Shown: positions 19,922 to 29,157, counted from the first letter of the stretch. The stretch is DNA of 64,000 nt from Saliniradius amylolyticus (GCF_003143555.1 NZ_CP029347.1:1860001-1924000), one strand, 5' to 3'. Program-made: numbers and translations. The notes: generated by a model not told the origin, from the letters alone.

Positions 19922-20009
19922 AAAAAAAGCCCCCATTCACAGACTCCCCCCTTTCGTTGGGGCACCTGCGCGGCGGCATCGCCGCACAGGGTCTGTAAAT
20001 TTGGGGCTT
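19922..20009 (-). terminator. Large two-tier terminator hairpin after the RND pump gene
   Basis: On the minus strand, AGCCCCAAATTTACAGACCC pairs imperfectly with a segment containing GGGAGTCTGTGAATGGGGGCT. The enclosed loop has its own stem (TGTGCGGCG...CGCCGCGCA). A run of seven T follows. This is a strong intrinsic terminator for the efflux operon. Confidence 0.7.
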
Positions 20010-20040
20010 GCTTATATTTTTTGTTTGTCCGGGTTTTAAG

Positions 20041-23000
20041 TTATCCCTTCGCTGAACTGAGTTCGGTGGCCTGAGCATCGGTCAACACTCTCTCACCGCC
20101 ACCAAACAGTCGGCGAACATCATTGAGAATCAGGTACAGACAAGGCACCAGAATCAGAGTGATGACGGTCGCAAACAGAATGCCGAACGCCAGAGAGATG
20201 GCCATTGGGATCACAATCTGCGCCTGCAAACTGCGCTCAAAAACAATCGGCATCAAGCCCATAAAGGTGGTCAGAGAGGTCAACACAATGGCTCGGAAAC
20301 GTTGGGTTCCCGCCTGCACGGCAGCATCGAACAAGTGATGTCCTTCGCGTCGGGCACGGTTCACAAAATCCACCATAATCAGGCTGTCGTTCACCACCAC
20401 ACCGGACAAGGCAATAATGCCACATAGCGACAACACGCTCACCGCATGGCCTAGCATCAAGTGTCCGACAATAGCACCGACAATACCAAAGGGGATCACC
20501 GACATGATGATCAGCGGCTGAGCATAGGACTTCAACGGAATAGCCATCAAGGCATAGATGGCAAACAAGGCAAACAGTGCGCCCTGTGCCAGACTGGCCA
20601 GAGCTTCACCCTGTTCCTTGGATGCGCCTTCCAGGCCAAAAGACACGCTCGGGTAACGCTCCAGCAATTCGGGAATAAAGCTCTCGCGAACTTCCCCGAC
20701 CACCTTGTCTGGCTCTACCCGCGCTTTGTCCACCTTGGCCGAGACCGTAATCGAACGCACACCATTGATGCGAATAATGGAGCCGTAGCCCTCACCCAGC
20801 TCGATATCAGCCACTTCCGAGAACGGCACCTCTTCCCCGGAAGGAGTACGCACACGCATATTCTCAAGATGGCCGATGGAGGTCCGTTCATTCTGGGGAT
20901 AGCGCACCATCACTTTAACTTCTTCGTCGCCGCGCTGAATACGCTGTGCTTCGGCACCATAGAAACCATAGCGCACCTGCTGCGCAAGCGAGGCCAGATT
21001 CAGGCCCAGCGCTTCAGCCTGGGGCTTAATTTTCAGGCGTACTTCATCGCTGCCACCGCTGAAGTTATCGTTAATGTCCACCACGCCATCGAAGCTACTC
21101 AGATAGTTTTTGACTTCATCGGTGGCTTCACGCAGTTTGGTCAGGTCGGTGCCGGAGAACTGCAGAACAATGTCACTCCCCCCCGGCCCCATGCCGCCAG
21201 AACCAATATCCAGGGTTTTCAAACCCGGGATCTCTGGCATGGCTTCACGCCAGCGATCCTGAATCTCGAAGGCGGTAATTTCGCGGGTTTCCCCCTTGGA
21301 CAATTCCACAAACACCACGCCAGCGTTGTTGCCCTGGTCAAAGGCCATGGCATGCTTTACGACGCTTTCGCCAGTTTCCTGCTTAACTCTGTCATCCATG
21401 TCATACAGTGCTTCAAGCATCCTGTCGATAGCCTGATTTCGCTGACTGATGGACGAGCCGGGCTGCAACTCAATAGAGCCCTGCATAAAATCGCTGGGAA
21501 TATCCGGGAAGAACACAAAGCGCACCATGCCACCACCGAACAAACCGATGGTTAATATCAGCGCCGCCACAAACGTCGCCAACGTGGTATAGCGATTACG
21601 GATGGCCCGCTCAACAAAGGGCTTGTACTTATTTTGCACAAATACCTTGATGCCTTCGGCGAAGATATCGCGAAACTTCTGCAAGCGGTTGGCTTTGGCC
21701 GGGTCGTAGGGCTCGGATTTCATATGCACTAAGTGGGCTGGCAGAATCAGCTTGGACTCCACCAGTGAGAACATCAGACAAAGAATCACCACCCAGCCGA
21801 TGGTCTGCCAGATAATGCCAAAGTCCCCAGGCACCATCAGCATGGGTGTAAAGGCCGCGACAGTGGTAAGCACCCCGAAGGTGGCAGGCATAGCGACTCG
21901 CTTGACCCCAGTTATCACGCTGTCAGCACTGTGACCCTTACGATCTATTTCTGAGTAGGCGGACTCCCCCATAATGATGGCATCGTCCACCACAATCCCC
22001 AGCACCAGAATAAAGCCGAACAGGCTGATCATATTGATCGATAGCCCCAGCATTTCGGTGGGCATCAGTAGCAGAGTGCCTAAGAAACAGACCGGCAGAC
22101 CCACAATGACCCAGAACGCCAGACGAATCTTTAAAAACAGCGACAGCACCAGAAACACCAAGAGCGCGCCCATACCCATGTTGGACAACATCATATTCAG
22201 GCGGTCTGCCAGATAAAAGGAGCCATCGCCCCAGACATCGGCCTGGATATTGTTGGGCAACTCATCGCGCTTCTTGTTCAGGTAGCCGTTAACCGTCTTC
22301 GAGATCTCCAGCGAGTTTTGATCGCCCACGCTACGTACCCGCACATTGACCGTCTCCTTACCATCAAACTGAGCAAAGTTTTGGTCTTCCACAAAGCCAT
22401 CACGAATCGTTGCGATATCGCCCAGCTTTAAGCGAGTCCCGTCGGGGCGGGTAATGAGAACCAGATTGGCAAATTCGTTACCCCGGTAGGCCTGCCCCTT
22501 GGCCCGCAGCAGGATATCTCCGTCATCAGAGCGAATGGAGCCGCCGGGCAAGTCGATAGACGACTGACGCACCGCCTGCACCACCTCCTGAAACGTGAGG
22601 CCGTATTCCTGCATGCGTGCTTCAGAGATCTCGATGGCCATTTCATAATTGCGATCGCCCACCACTTCTACCGAGCTGATGCCCGGAAGATTGGCAATCT
22701 CATCACGCAGTGACTTGGCCGCCTCCTTTAACTGGCGTTCGGTCGCTTCGCCGTAGAGCGCAACCCAGAGCACGGTTTCAGTATTCTTAAGTCGGTAGAT
22801 CACCGGTTTTTCGGTGTTCTCCGGAAAGCTGGGAATGGCATCCACCTGGACTTTGACTTCATCCAACAATACCTGAGTATCATAACCATCCTGGACTTCA
22901 ATGGTGACCGTGCCCATGCCCTCATTGGCAGTGGAGGTCACCTTCTTAATGCCTTCAATGTCCTTGATGGCTTCTTCAATCTTAATCAGTACGCCTTCTT

Positions 23001-23199
23001 CCACTTCCTGCGGCGCAGCCCCCAGATAGGGAACTCGCACATTAACCACATTCCGATCAAAGGTAGGGAAGATCTGCTTTTTAATGGTGAAGGCTGCCAT
23101 GATTCCGCCGATGATGATCACCAGCATCAACAGGTTAGCCGCGACCGAATTGCGCGCAAACCAGGCAATCAGGCCTTTATGAGTGTCAATCATACTCAT
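20041..23199 (-). CDS. RND efflux pump inner-membrane permease
   Basis: The 1052-residue permease of the resistance-nodulation-division superfamily has twelve helices and two large periplasmic loops. The proton-relay aspartates are present in helix 4 (GIVVDDAIIMGE). It belongs to the AcrB/MexF-like hydrophobe-amphiphile branch rather than the metal-efflux branch, judged from length and helix motifs. Its ATG overlaps the stop of the adaptor gene, giving an adaptor-pump operon. No TolC-type outer-membrane gene is adjacent, so a general TolC is presumably shared. Substrates cannot be inferred. Confidence 0.93.
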   Translation of the reverse strand: MSMIDTHKGLIAWFARNSVAANLLMLVIIIGGIMAAFTIKKQIFPTFDRNVVNVRVPYLGAAPQEVEEGVLIKIEEAIKDIEGIKKVTSTANEGMGTVTIEVQDGYDTQVLLDEVKVQVDAIPSFPENTEKPVIYRLKNTETVLWVALYGEATERQLKEAAKSLRDEIANLPGISSVEVVGDRNYEMAIEISEARMQEYGLTFQEVVQAVRQSSIDLPGGSIRSDDGDILLRAKGQAYRGNEFANLVLITRPDGTRLKLGDIATIRDGFVEDQNFAQFDGKETVNVRVRSVGDQNSLEISKTVNGYLNKKRDELPNNIQADVWGDGSFYLADRLNMMLSNMGMGALLVFLVLSLFLKIRLAFWVIVGLPVCFLGTLLLMPTEMLGLSINMISLFGFILVLGIVVDDAIIMGESAYSEIDRKGHSADSVITGVKRVAMPATFGVLTTVAAFTPMLMVPGDFGIIWQTIGWVVILCLMFSLVESKLILPAHLVHMKSEPYDPAKANRLQKFRDIFAEGIKVFVQNKYKPFVERAIRNRYTTLATFVAALILTIGLFGGGMVRFVFFPDIPSDFMQGSIELQPGSSISQRNQAIDRMLEALYDMDDRVKQETGESVVKHAMAFDQGNNAGVVFVELSKGETREITAFEIQDRWREAMPEIPGLKTLDIGSGGMGPGGSDIVLQFSGTDLTKLREATDEVKNYLSSFDGVVDINDNFSGGSDEVRLKIKPQAEALGLNLASLAQQVRYGFYGAEAQRIQRGDEEVKVMVRYPQNERTSIGHLENMRVRTPSGEEVPFSEVADIELGEGYGSIIRINGVRSITVSAKVDKARVEPDKVVGEVRESFIPELLERYPSVSFGLEGASKEQGEALASLAQGALFALFAIYALMAIPLKSYAQPLIIMSVIPFGIVGAIVGHLMLGHAVSVLSLCGIIALSGVVVNDSLIMVDFVNRARREGHHLFDAAVQAGTQRFRAIVLTSLTTFMGLMPIVFERSLQAQIVIPMAISLAFGILFATVITLILVPCLYLILNDVRRLFGGGERVLTDAQATELSSAKG

Positions 23200-24407
23200 G
23201 GGTTTTCTCCTGCGCTGGCCAGTTCTGTGGCGCTCTCTTCATCCAGATCCCCACTGGGTGACTTATCATCGGGCAAACGAACCACCATGCCTTCATATGG
23301 ATTAGGTATAGCGGTGCTGGTAACCAGATCACCACTTTGCAGGCCACCGCTGACATAAACATAGCGCTCATCGGCACGCTGCACCGTCACTTCACGGATG
23401 TCTAACTGGCGATCGTCGCCGACCACCAGTACGGTGCCATCCAGCCGCAACACATTGCGTGGCAGTACCACTATGTCTTCGGCTTGATTGCCCTCAATAG
23501 TCGCCTGCACAAAACGGCCAAACTTCAACGGAGCACTGGCTTGTGACTGGTCACGCTGATAGGGGTCCTGCACTTCGGCGATGGCATAAATCACCCGGCT
23601 GTCCGGATCCACCACACCCTCACTACGAACCAGTTTCGCTTCCCAGTTAACGGAGCGTCCGGCTACATTAGCGCTTAACGTCACCTTTGCCTCGCCCTCA
23701 TTCTGCGGCAGCTCTAAGTAAGCCAGGTCGCTGTCACTGAGCGGCAGACGCACCTCGGCCACCTGAGTGCCATAGATCATCCCTAGCTGACTGCCGGGAT
23801 TCACATATTGACCAATATCCACATTCTTTGCTTTGACCAAGCCATCGTATGGCGCGCGAATAACGGTGCGTTCCAGATTACGACGCGCCCGCTCCACCAT
23901 GGCTTCTGCGGCGCTGACATTGGCTTTTTCCTTAGCTAGCTGAGGCTTGCGCAGGCCCAGCTCCGGCGGCGTGCTGGAGTCCACCGAGCGCCATTCCTCT
24001 TCGGCCACCTTACCTCTGGCCTGCTCTTCTTCAAGCGCAGCACTGGCGCGAGCCAGCTCGGCCTCGGCACTTTTGAGTTCGGTGATGTAATCGGCCTGTT
24101 CAAGCTGCACCAGCACATCACCCTTTTTAAACATACCGCCTTCAATAAACTCGTCAGCGATGGCCTCCACTTTTCCACCTACCTGAGCACTGAGGACCGT
24201 CTGAACCTTGGGTTTTACGGTTCCCTGCGAGTCCACCATAAAGTGAATATCGGTTTTGCTCACTGGTTCGGCATCCACCAGGAAGGGTTTGGTTTCTTTT
24301 TGTTCCTTCTCCGGCGGCTGACGGCTGGCCATCATGACTCCGGCAATCACCACGGCAATGCCTAAAATGCCAATGGGTAACAGTACTTTCTTTATAGTGC
24401 GGTTCAT
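23196..24407 (-). CDS. RND efflux periplasmic adaptor subunit
   Basis: This membrane-fusion protein (about 403 residues) has an N-terminal membrane anchor (VLLPIGILGIAVVIAGVMMA), a lipoyl/barrel-sandwich part split around a short alpha-hairpin (ELKSAEAELARASAALEEE...), and a beta-barrel with membrane-proximal domain. The start at 24407 is preferred because AAGGATTC precedes it. An upstream ATG at 24434 has no ribosome site. It is translationally coupled to the pump gene. No regulator is adjacent. Confidence 0.92.
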   Translation of the reverse strand: MNRTIKKVLLPIGILGIAVVIAGVMMASRQPPEKEQKETKPFLVDAEPVSKTDIHFMVDSQGTVKPKVQTVLSAQVGGKVEAIADEFIEGGMFKKGDVLVQLEQADYITELKSAEAELARASAALEEEQARGKVAEEEWRSVDSSTPPELGLRKPQLAKEKANVSAAEAMVERARRNLERTVIRAPYDGLVKAKNVDIGQYVNPGSQLGMIYGTQVAEVRLPLSDSDLAYLELPQNEGEAKVTLSANVAGRSVNWEAKLVRSEGVVDPDSRVIYAIAEVQDPYQRDQSQASAPLKFGRFVQATIEGNQAEDIVVLPRNVLRLDGTVLVVGDDRQLDIREVTVQRADERYVYVSGGLQSGDLVTSTAIPNPYEGMVVRLPDDKSPSGDLDEESATELASAGENP

Positions 24408-24562
24408 CACTGAATCCTTATGAACTTGGCTCATCGTAAACTGACGTTATTGTAACCCGATCCAAACCCGAAAAGATGTCAGCAAATGTTAAATTTTATG
24501 TCAGAAAGAATTTGGCTTAAGAAAGCCGCTGCCCGGGGCACTCGGTATGACAGCGCCGGAGT

Positions 24563-24604
24563 ATTTGTTACCCCTGACGACACATTTTCCGACCGGTAAC
24601 AAAT
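24563..24604. promoter_or_regulatory. Widely spaced perfect inverted repeat in the RND/CBM48 intergenic region
   Basis: ATTTGTTACC (24563-24572) and GGTAACAAAT (24595-24604) are perfect inverted copies with centres about 32 bases apart, roughly three helical turns. The 306-base divergent gap contains both promoters, so this may be a two-site operator. Confidence 0.35.
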
Positions 24605-24671
24605 TGTTTACTAAGATCAGAAAGTTTGTTTTTTATGCGAAATTGATCGCTGCTTTTTTAGACGGACGTGC

Positions 24672-24680
24672 TATAACTAT
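24672..24680 (+). promoter_or_regulatory. Extended -10 of the CBM48 gene promoter
   Basis: TGCTATAAC fits an extended -10 (TGnTATAAT-like), with the HexR-like palindrome starting a few bases downstream, where transcription should begin. Confidence 0.45.
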
Positions 24681-24682
24681 TT

Positions 24683-24697
24683 TGTAATTTTATTACA
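24683..24697 (+). promoter_or_regulatory. HexR-like operator before the CBM48 gene
   Basis: TGTAATTTTATTACA is a perfect TGTAAT-N3-ATTACA palindrome ending just before the AGAAGGAAC ribosome site. It matches the HexR motif described for central carbon genes in Shewanella and related bacteria. The position at the presumed +1 suggests repression. Confidence 0.7.
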
Positions 24698-24713
24698 GAA
24701 GGAACCCTGAGTC

Positions 24714-25022
24714 ATGAGCGTTAAGAAGCAATACCTGAAAACCAAACCAGTGTGCAAGGTGACCTTTCGCCTGAAAAAAGACGAGGCTGGTCAGGCCCGA
24801 CAGGTGCGCCTGCTGGGAGACTTTAATCAGTGGGATTATCAGTCCAGTCCCATGAAGCGCTTGAAAAGCGGCGACTTCACCACCACTTTAGAACTCCCCA
24901 AAGATAAAGAGTATCAGTTCCGTTATTTACTGGACGACAGCCAATGGGAGAACGACTGGCATGCGGATGCCTACCGTCCATCTCCCGTTTCTTACGACGA
25001 TAACTCAGTCATCCGGGTTTAG
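24714..25022 (+). CDS. Small stand-alone CBM48 (isoamylase early-set) protein
   Basis: The 102-residue protein consists only of a glycogen-binding CBM48 domain. LLGDFNQWD, a glucan-contacting tryptophan segment, and LPKDKEYQFRYLLDDSQWENDW are the two signature stretches. There is no catalytic domain. Stand-alone CBM48 proteins of this size occur in marine gammaproteobacteria, and a role in binding glycogen or related glucan is inferred. The gene has its own terminator and a HexR-like operator, linking it to hexose-phosphate control. Confidence 0.85.
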   Translation: MSVKKQYLKTKPVCKVTFRLKKDEAGQARQVRLLGDFNQWDYQSSPMKRLKSGDFTTTLELPKDKEYQFRYLLDDSQWENDWHADAYRPSPVSYDDNSVIRV

Positions 25023-25050
25023 ACCCTCTATACTCTATCAAACAGTCCTG

Positions 25051-25075
25051 ACGCCTGCCCCTGGCAGGCGTTTTT
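25051..25075 (+). terminator. Rho-independent terminator of the CBM48 gene
   Basis: ACGCCTGCC and GGCAGGCGT form a nine-pair stem around a two-base loop and run into TTTTTG. Confidence 0.9.
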
Positions 25076-25145
25076 GTCGCGCTTTACACCGCCTTCAGGC
25101 TCCGAAAGCCAGTCCGGTGTTCACTTTTTAGCGCCAAGGCTTTAT

Positions 25146-25160
25146 TGTAATAAAATTACA
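25146..25160 (+). promoter_or_regulatory. HexR-like operator before ppc
   Basis: TGTAATAAAATTACA is a second perfect TGTAAT-N3-ATTACA palindrome, 23 bases upstream of the ppc ATG. Confidence 0.7.
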
Positions 25161-25182
25161 AAATCAAAAACCGGAGGCAGCG

Positions 25183-27798
25183 ATGAGCCAAACGATCGAC
25201 CATCAGTTAATGGATACTGTCAGAGAAATGGGCAGCATACTGGGCGAAACCATTAAGGCCCAGCTGGGCGAAGACTGGTTGGAACGCATCGAACAAGTCC
25301 GTATCAATGGCCGCAAAGCCCATCAGGGGGATAAAGACGCAGCGGGTCAGTTACAGGATCTATTTCAGAGCCTGGACGATCAGTCCCTGCTCACGGTTGG
25401 CCGGGCCTTTGCTCAGTTTTTGAATCTGGCCAACATTGCTGAACAGGAGTTTAACAGTTCCCAGCACAGCAGTGATCCATTGGAGAGTCTGGCCGATAAG
25501 CTCAATCAAGCCAGTTTTAATGACACCGACTTCGATCAGGCTCTAAGCCAGCTACAGATGGATTTGGTGCTCACCGCCCATCCAACGGAGGTGACCCGCC
25601 GCACGCTCATTCACAAATACAGTGAACTGGCCGACTGTCTGAAACACTTACACCATGATGCGCTGGATGAAAAGGAACGTCTCAAACTCAGCACTCGCAT
25701 TGCGGCTCTAATCACACAAGCCTGGCATACCGAGGAGATTCGCTCGGAACGACCAACGCCCGTAGACGAAGCCAAATGGGGCTTTTCTGTGATCGAAAAC
25801 TCGCTGTGGGATGCGGTGCCGGACTTCCTGCGGGATCTGGACGATAACCTGCAACAACAGTATGGCCGTAGCCTGCCCATCGATTCAGCCCCAATTCGGT
25901 TCTCCTCCTGGATGGGCGGCGACCGCGATGGTAACCCTTTTGTCACGGCTGACATCACCGAGCGCGTGCTGCTGCTTGCCCGCCAGCGTGCCGCGCGGTT
26001 GTTCCATAAGGACATCAGTCAATTGCAGGTAGAGCTGTCCATGAGCCATGGTTCTGAAGACTTAATGGCCGAGGTCGGTAACGCCGGTGAGCCTTACCGC
26101 AAGCTCTTAGGCCAGCTAAGAGATAAGCTGCAAACGACTTTTGAAGGCATCGACGCCTGGTTGGCCGGCGAGCCGGTCAATCCGAAGCACTGGATTCAGC
26201 ATCAGTCGGAGTTACTGGACCCCTTGATGCTGTGTTATCGATCGCTGATGGATACGGGGCTGGAAGTGGTGGCTAACAGTGAACTGCTGGATACCATTCG
26301 TCGGGCTCACAGTTTTGGTATCCACCTTTTAAAGCTGGATGTACGCCAACACTCGGAACGTCACAGCGAGGTTCTCAGCGAAGTAACCCGCTACCTGGGA
26401 CTGGGCGATTATCTGAGCTGGAGCGAGGAGGACAAGCAGTCGTTCCTGATGCGGGAACTGACATCCAAACGTCCGCTGTTTCCCCGCAACTGGCAACCCT
26501 CGGACAACGTACGTGAAGTGCTTGAGACTTGCCGGGTCTTGGCCCAAACCAGCGAAGACGCTTTGGGCATTTACATTATTTCCATGGCCAGCCTGCCCTC
26601 AGATGTGATGTGCGTACAGCTATTGTTGCAGGAAGCAGGCATCGACTGGCCGATGCCGATTTCACCGCTGTTTGAAACCCTGGAAGATCTCAATAACGCT
26701 CCGGAGGTAATTGGCAAGCTGCTGGATAACGACTGGTACCGGGGTTATGTCAATGGCAAACAGTATGTGATGATCGGTTATTCCGATTCCGCCAAGGACG
26801 CGGGTGCCCTGGCCGCAGGTTGGGCGCAGTATCAGGCCCAGGAAAAACTGGTGGCCCTGACCGACGAGCATAATGTGGAGTTAACCTTATTCCACGGCCG
26901 CGGCGGCACCATTGGTCGCGGCGGTCTGCCTGCGCACGCAGCCATCCTGTCTCAGCCTCCCGGCTCGCTGAAAGGCGGCTTCCGGGTCACCGAACAGGGT
27001 GAAACGATTCGCTATAAATTTGGCATGCCTGCGCTGGCCAAGCGCAGTTTTAAACTCTATGCCAGCGCTATCTTAGAGGGCATGTTGTTGCCACCACCCG
27101 CACCAAAGGAACATTGGCGTGAGCTGATCACTAGCATGGCTGCCGATGGACGGGATAACTACCGCGGCGTGGTGCGTGATGACCCCGAGTTTGTGCCTTA
27201 TTTCAGAGTAGCAACTCCAGAAAGCGAATTGGGCAAACTGCCCCTAGGCAGCCGCCCGTCCAAGCGTAAGCCTGACGGCGGAGTGGAAAGCCTGAGGGCC
27301 ATTCCATGGATCTTCGCCTGGGCGCAAAACCGTATGGTGCTTCCGTCGTGGCTGGGTGTTATGAAGGCGGTTCAGGTCGCCATCGATCAGGGCAATAAAG
27401 CAACCCTGGAAGAAATGCTCAACGACTGGCCTTTTTTCCAAACCCGCCTGTCCATGTTGGATATGGTGTTTGCCAAGGCCGACCCTAATATCGCCGAACA
27501 GTACGATAAGCGTCTGGTACCCGAAGAGTTACAACACTTTGGGCAACGCCTGCGTGACGAGTTGGCTCATAGCCAGAGTCTGCTGTTAGAACTGATGAAA
27601 CAAACCAGCGTAATGGAGCAGGATCCTCAGGGTAAGCAGTCCATGCAAATTCGGGCCGATTATCTGGAGCCGCTGCACCTGCTTCAGATAGAGTTGCTGG
27701 ACCGGATCCGCAAGGCCAAGCAGGATGATCCCATCCAGCAAAAGGCCATGATGGTCACTATTGCCGGTATCGCCATTGGTATGCGAAATACCGGCTAA
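25183..27798 (+). CDS. ppc: Phosphoenolpyruvate carboxylase
   Basis: Ppc fixes bicarbonate onto PEP to give oxaloacetate and refills the TCA cycle. The 871-residue enzyme shows the catalytic His in LTAHPTEV (residue 133), the GYSDSAKDAG motif, the mobile loop FHGRGGTIGRGG followed by QPPGSLKGGFRVTEQGE, and the C-terminal NTG that is invariant in the family. The start has CGGAGGC seven bases upstream. A HexR-like site in the leader suggests that it is controlled together with sugar catabolism. Confidence 0.98.
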   Translation: MSQTIDHQLMDTVREMGSILGETIKAQLGEDWLERIEQVRINGRKAHQGDKDAAGQLQDLFQSLDDQSLLTVGRAFAQFLNLANIAEQEFNSSQHSSDPLESLADKLNQASFNDTDFDQALSQLQMDLVLTAHPTEVTRRTLIHKYSELADCLKHLHHDALDEKERLKLSTRIAALITQAWHTEEIRSERPTPVDEAKWGFSVIENSLWDAVPDFLRDLDDNLQQQYGRSLPIDSAPIRFSSWMGGDRDGNPFVTADITERVLLLARQRAARLFHKDISQLQVELSMSHGSEDLMAEVGNAGEPYRKLLGQLRDKLQTTFEGIDAWLAGEPVNPKHWIQHQSELLDPLMLCYRSLMDTGLEVVANSELLDTIRRAHSFGIHLLKLDVRQHSERHSEVLSEVTRYLGLGDYLSWSEEDKQSFLMRELTSKRPLFPRNWQPSDNVREVLETCRVLAQTSEDALGIYIISMASLPSDVMCVQLLLQEAGIDWPMPISPLFETLEDLNNAPEVIGKLLDNDWYRGYVNGKQYVMIGYSDSAKDAGALAAGWAQYQAQEKLVALTDEHNVELTLFHGRGGTIGRGGLPAHAAILSQPPGSLKGGFRVTEQGETIRYKFGMPALAKRSFKLYASAILEGMLLPPPAPKEHWRELITSMAADGRDNYRGVVRDDPEFVPYFRVATPESELGKLPLGSRPSKRKPDGGVESLRAIPWIFAWAQNRMVLPSWLGVMKAVQVAIDQGNKATLEEMLNDWPFFQTRLSMLDMVFAKADPNIAEQYDKRLVPEELQHFGQRLRDELAHSQSLLLELMKQTSVMEQDPQGKQSMQIRADYLEPLHLLQIELLDRIRKAKQDDPIQQKAMMVTIAGIAIGMRNTG

Positions 27799-27805
27799 CC
27801 TGTAA

Positions 27806-27831
27806 AGCCCTCCCGCCTTGTCGGGAGGGCT
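27806..27831 (+). terminator. Hairpin after ppc
   Basis: AGCCCTCCCG and CGGGAGGGCT form a ten-pair stem. No T-run follows, so termination would be partial or Rho-assisted. Confidence 0.6.
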
Positions 27832-27935
27832 GTGCTCCAGCTCATTGAGTTTCCGCGAAATCAATGTTCGCCACTTCCCTTTAAAACTCGCCTGACATAG
27901 ACTGAAATCACGACTGAGTTGAAAGAGGCGCGTTT

Positions 27936-28373
27936 ATGGATGCATTTCTGGCTGCCGCTATCGAACAAGCTCAGAAGGGACTCAACGAAGGCGGCATTCC
28001 CATCGGCTCGGTGCTGGTGCATCAGGGCAATATTATTGGCGCGGGTCATAACCGCCGGGTCCAGCAAGGCAGCAGTATCTTACATGGTGAGATGGACGCG
28101 CTGGAAAACGCCGGACGCCATCCGGCCCGGGTTTATAAGGAGTCGGTCCTATACACCACTCTTTCCCCCTGCGCCATGTGCAGCGGGGCTATTCTGTTGT
28201 ATGGAATTCCTAAAGTTATCATCGGCGAAAACCAAACCTTTATGGGCGAGGAAACCCTGCTCCGTTCACGCGGTGTTGAGTTAGAGGTCGTTCAGGACCC
28301 AACTTGCGTGCAACTGATGCAGGATTTTATTCGCCAGCATCCTGAGCTTTGGAATGAAGATATTGGCGAATAG
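27936..28373 (+). CDS. Fungal-type cytosine deaminase (Fcy1-like)
   Basis: The 145-residue member of the cytidine-deaminase fold has zinc ligands His50 (in HGEMDAL, with catalytic Glu52), Cys79 and Cys82 (in SPCAMCSGA). The spacing His-29-Cys is the same as in yeast Fcy1 (His62, Cys91, Cys94). Downstream stretches (LLYGIPKVIIGEN and the C-terminal WNEDIGE) closely match the yeast enzyme, including the terminal lid, whereas tRNA adenosine deaminases (TadA) differ there. It would convert cytosine to uracil in salvage. It is unrelated to E. coli CodA. It is first in a run with a substrate-binding protein gene that overlaps it by 20 bases. Confidence 0.88.
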   Translation: MDAFLAAAIEQAQKGLNEGGIPIGSVLVHQGNIIGAGHNRRVQQGSSILHGEMDALENAGRHPARVYKESVLYTTLSPCAMCSGAILLYGIPKVIIGENQTFMGEETLLRSRGVELEVVQDPTCVQLMQDFIRQHPELWNEDIGE

Positions 28374-29154
28374 ACTGGGGGTCCTGCTCTTAGCAGGTTT
28401 GTGGATAATATCGGCAGCCGCGGCGGAAACAACGATCAAGGTTGGGGTATACGATTACCCCCCCTATGCTGTTGAGACCAATCAGGGCTTTGAAGGCCCG
28501 ACGGTGGCACTGGTCAAGCTGTTAAATGAAGTCCAGACCCGTTACCACTTTGTCCTGACGCCCACTACGGCACGGCGGCGCTATAAAGACTTTGCCAGCG
28601 GCGAGTTTGACGTTATCTTCTTCGAACAAGTTCTGTGGGGATGGCAAAATTACCCGCTGCTGGAATCTCAGCGCTTTGTGAGCGGGGGCGAAATCATGAT
28701 CACCCAACTCAAAACCAGGCGCAATCAAGACTACTTTAACGATATAACCGATAAACGTTTACTCGGTGTGCTTGGCTATCATTATGGTTTCGCCGACTTT
28801 AATTCCGATGTGGACTACCTGACCCAGACGTTCTCGATTCACTTGGTCAAGAATCAGCAAAAAGTGATCGAGTTAATCGTTCAGGAGAAAGCCGATATTG
28901 GGATCGTGGATAAAGCCTATTTCCTTTACTATCTCCGCAAGCACCCTGAATACCGCGACGAACTCTATTACTCGGAACATTACGATCAAAGCTATCAACA
29001 CGGTGCCCTACTGCGTGAAAAAGGACCGATCCCACTGACGGCTTTTAACCAAATGTTGCAAAAGCTCAAGCAAAACGGACAATTAGCCCGCCTTTTGCAG
29101 CAATATGAACTGGACGAGTTCACCTCAACCACTCACAACTCAACATCGAGGTAA
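28354..29154 (+). CDS. Orphan periplasmic substrate-binding protein (SBP_bac_3-like)
   Basis: The 266-residue protein has a signal peptide (LGVLLLAGLWIISAAAAE) and the two-lobed type-II periplasmic-binding fold, beginning IKVGVYDYPPYAV and including LLGVLGYHYGFADF. No ABC permease or ATPase gene is near. Such orphan solute-binding proteins are numerous in Alteromonadales and their role is mostly unknown. The start overlaps the deaminase gene by 20 bases, and the stop is 3 bases before the SDR gene, so the genes are likely co-transcribed. The ligand cannot be predicted. Confidence 0.85.
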   Translation: MKILANRLGVLLLAGLWIISAAAAETTIKVGVYDYPPYAVETNQGFEGPTVALVKLLNEVQTRYHFVLTPTTARRRYKDFASGEFDVIFFEQVLWGWQNYPLLESQRFVSGGEIMITQLKTRRNQDYFNDITDKRLLGVLGYHYGFADFNSDVDYLTQTFSIHLVKNQQKVIELIVQEKADIGIVDKAYFLYYLRKHPEYRDELYYSEHYDQSYQHGALLREKGPIPLTAFNQMLQKLKQNGQLARLLQQYELDEFTSTTHNSTSR

Positions 29155-29157
29155 TTC

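Noticed and set aside
27936-28373. tRNA-specific adenosine deaminase (TadA)
   Set aside because: The HGE and PCxxC motifs fit both, but the C-terminal half and ending match yeast-type cytosine deaminase instead.
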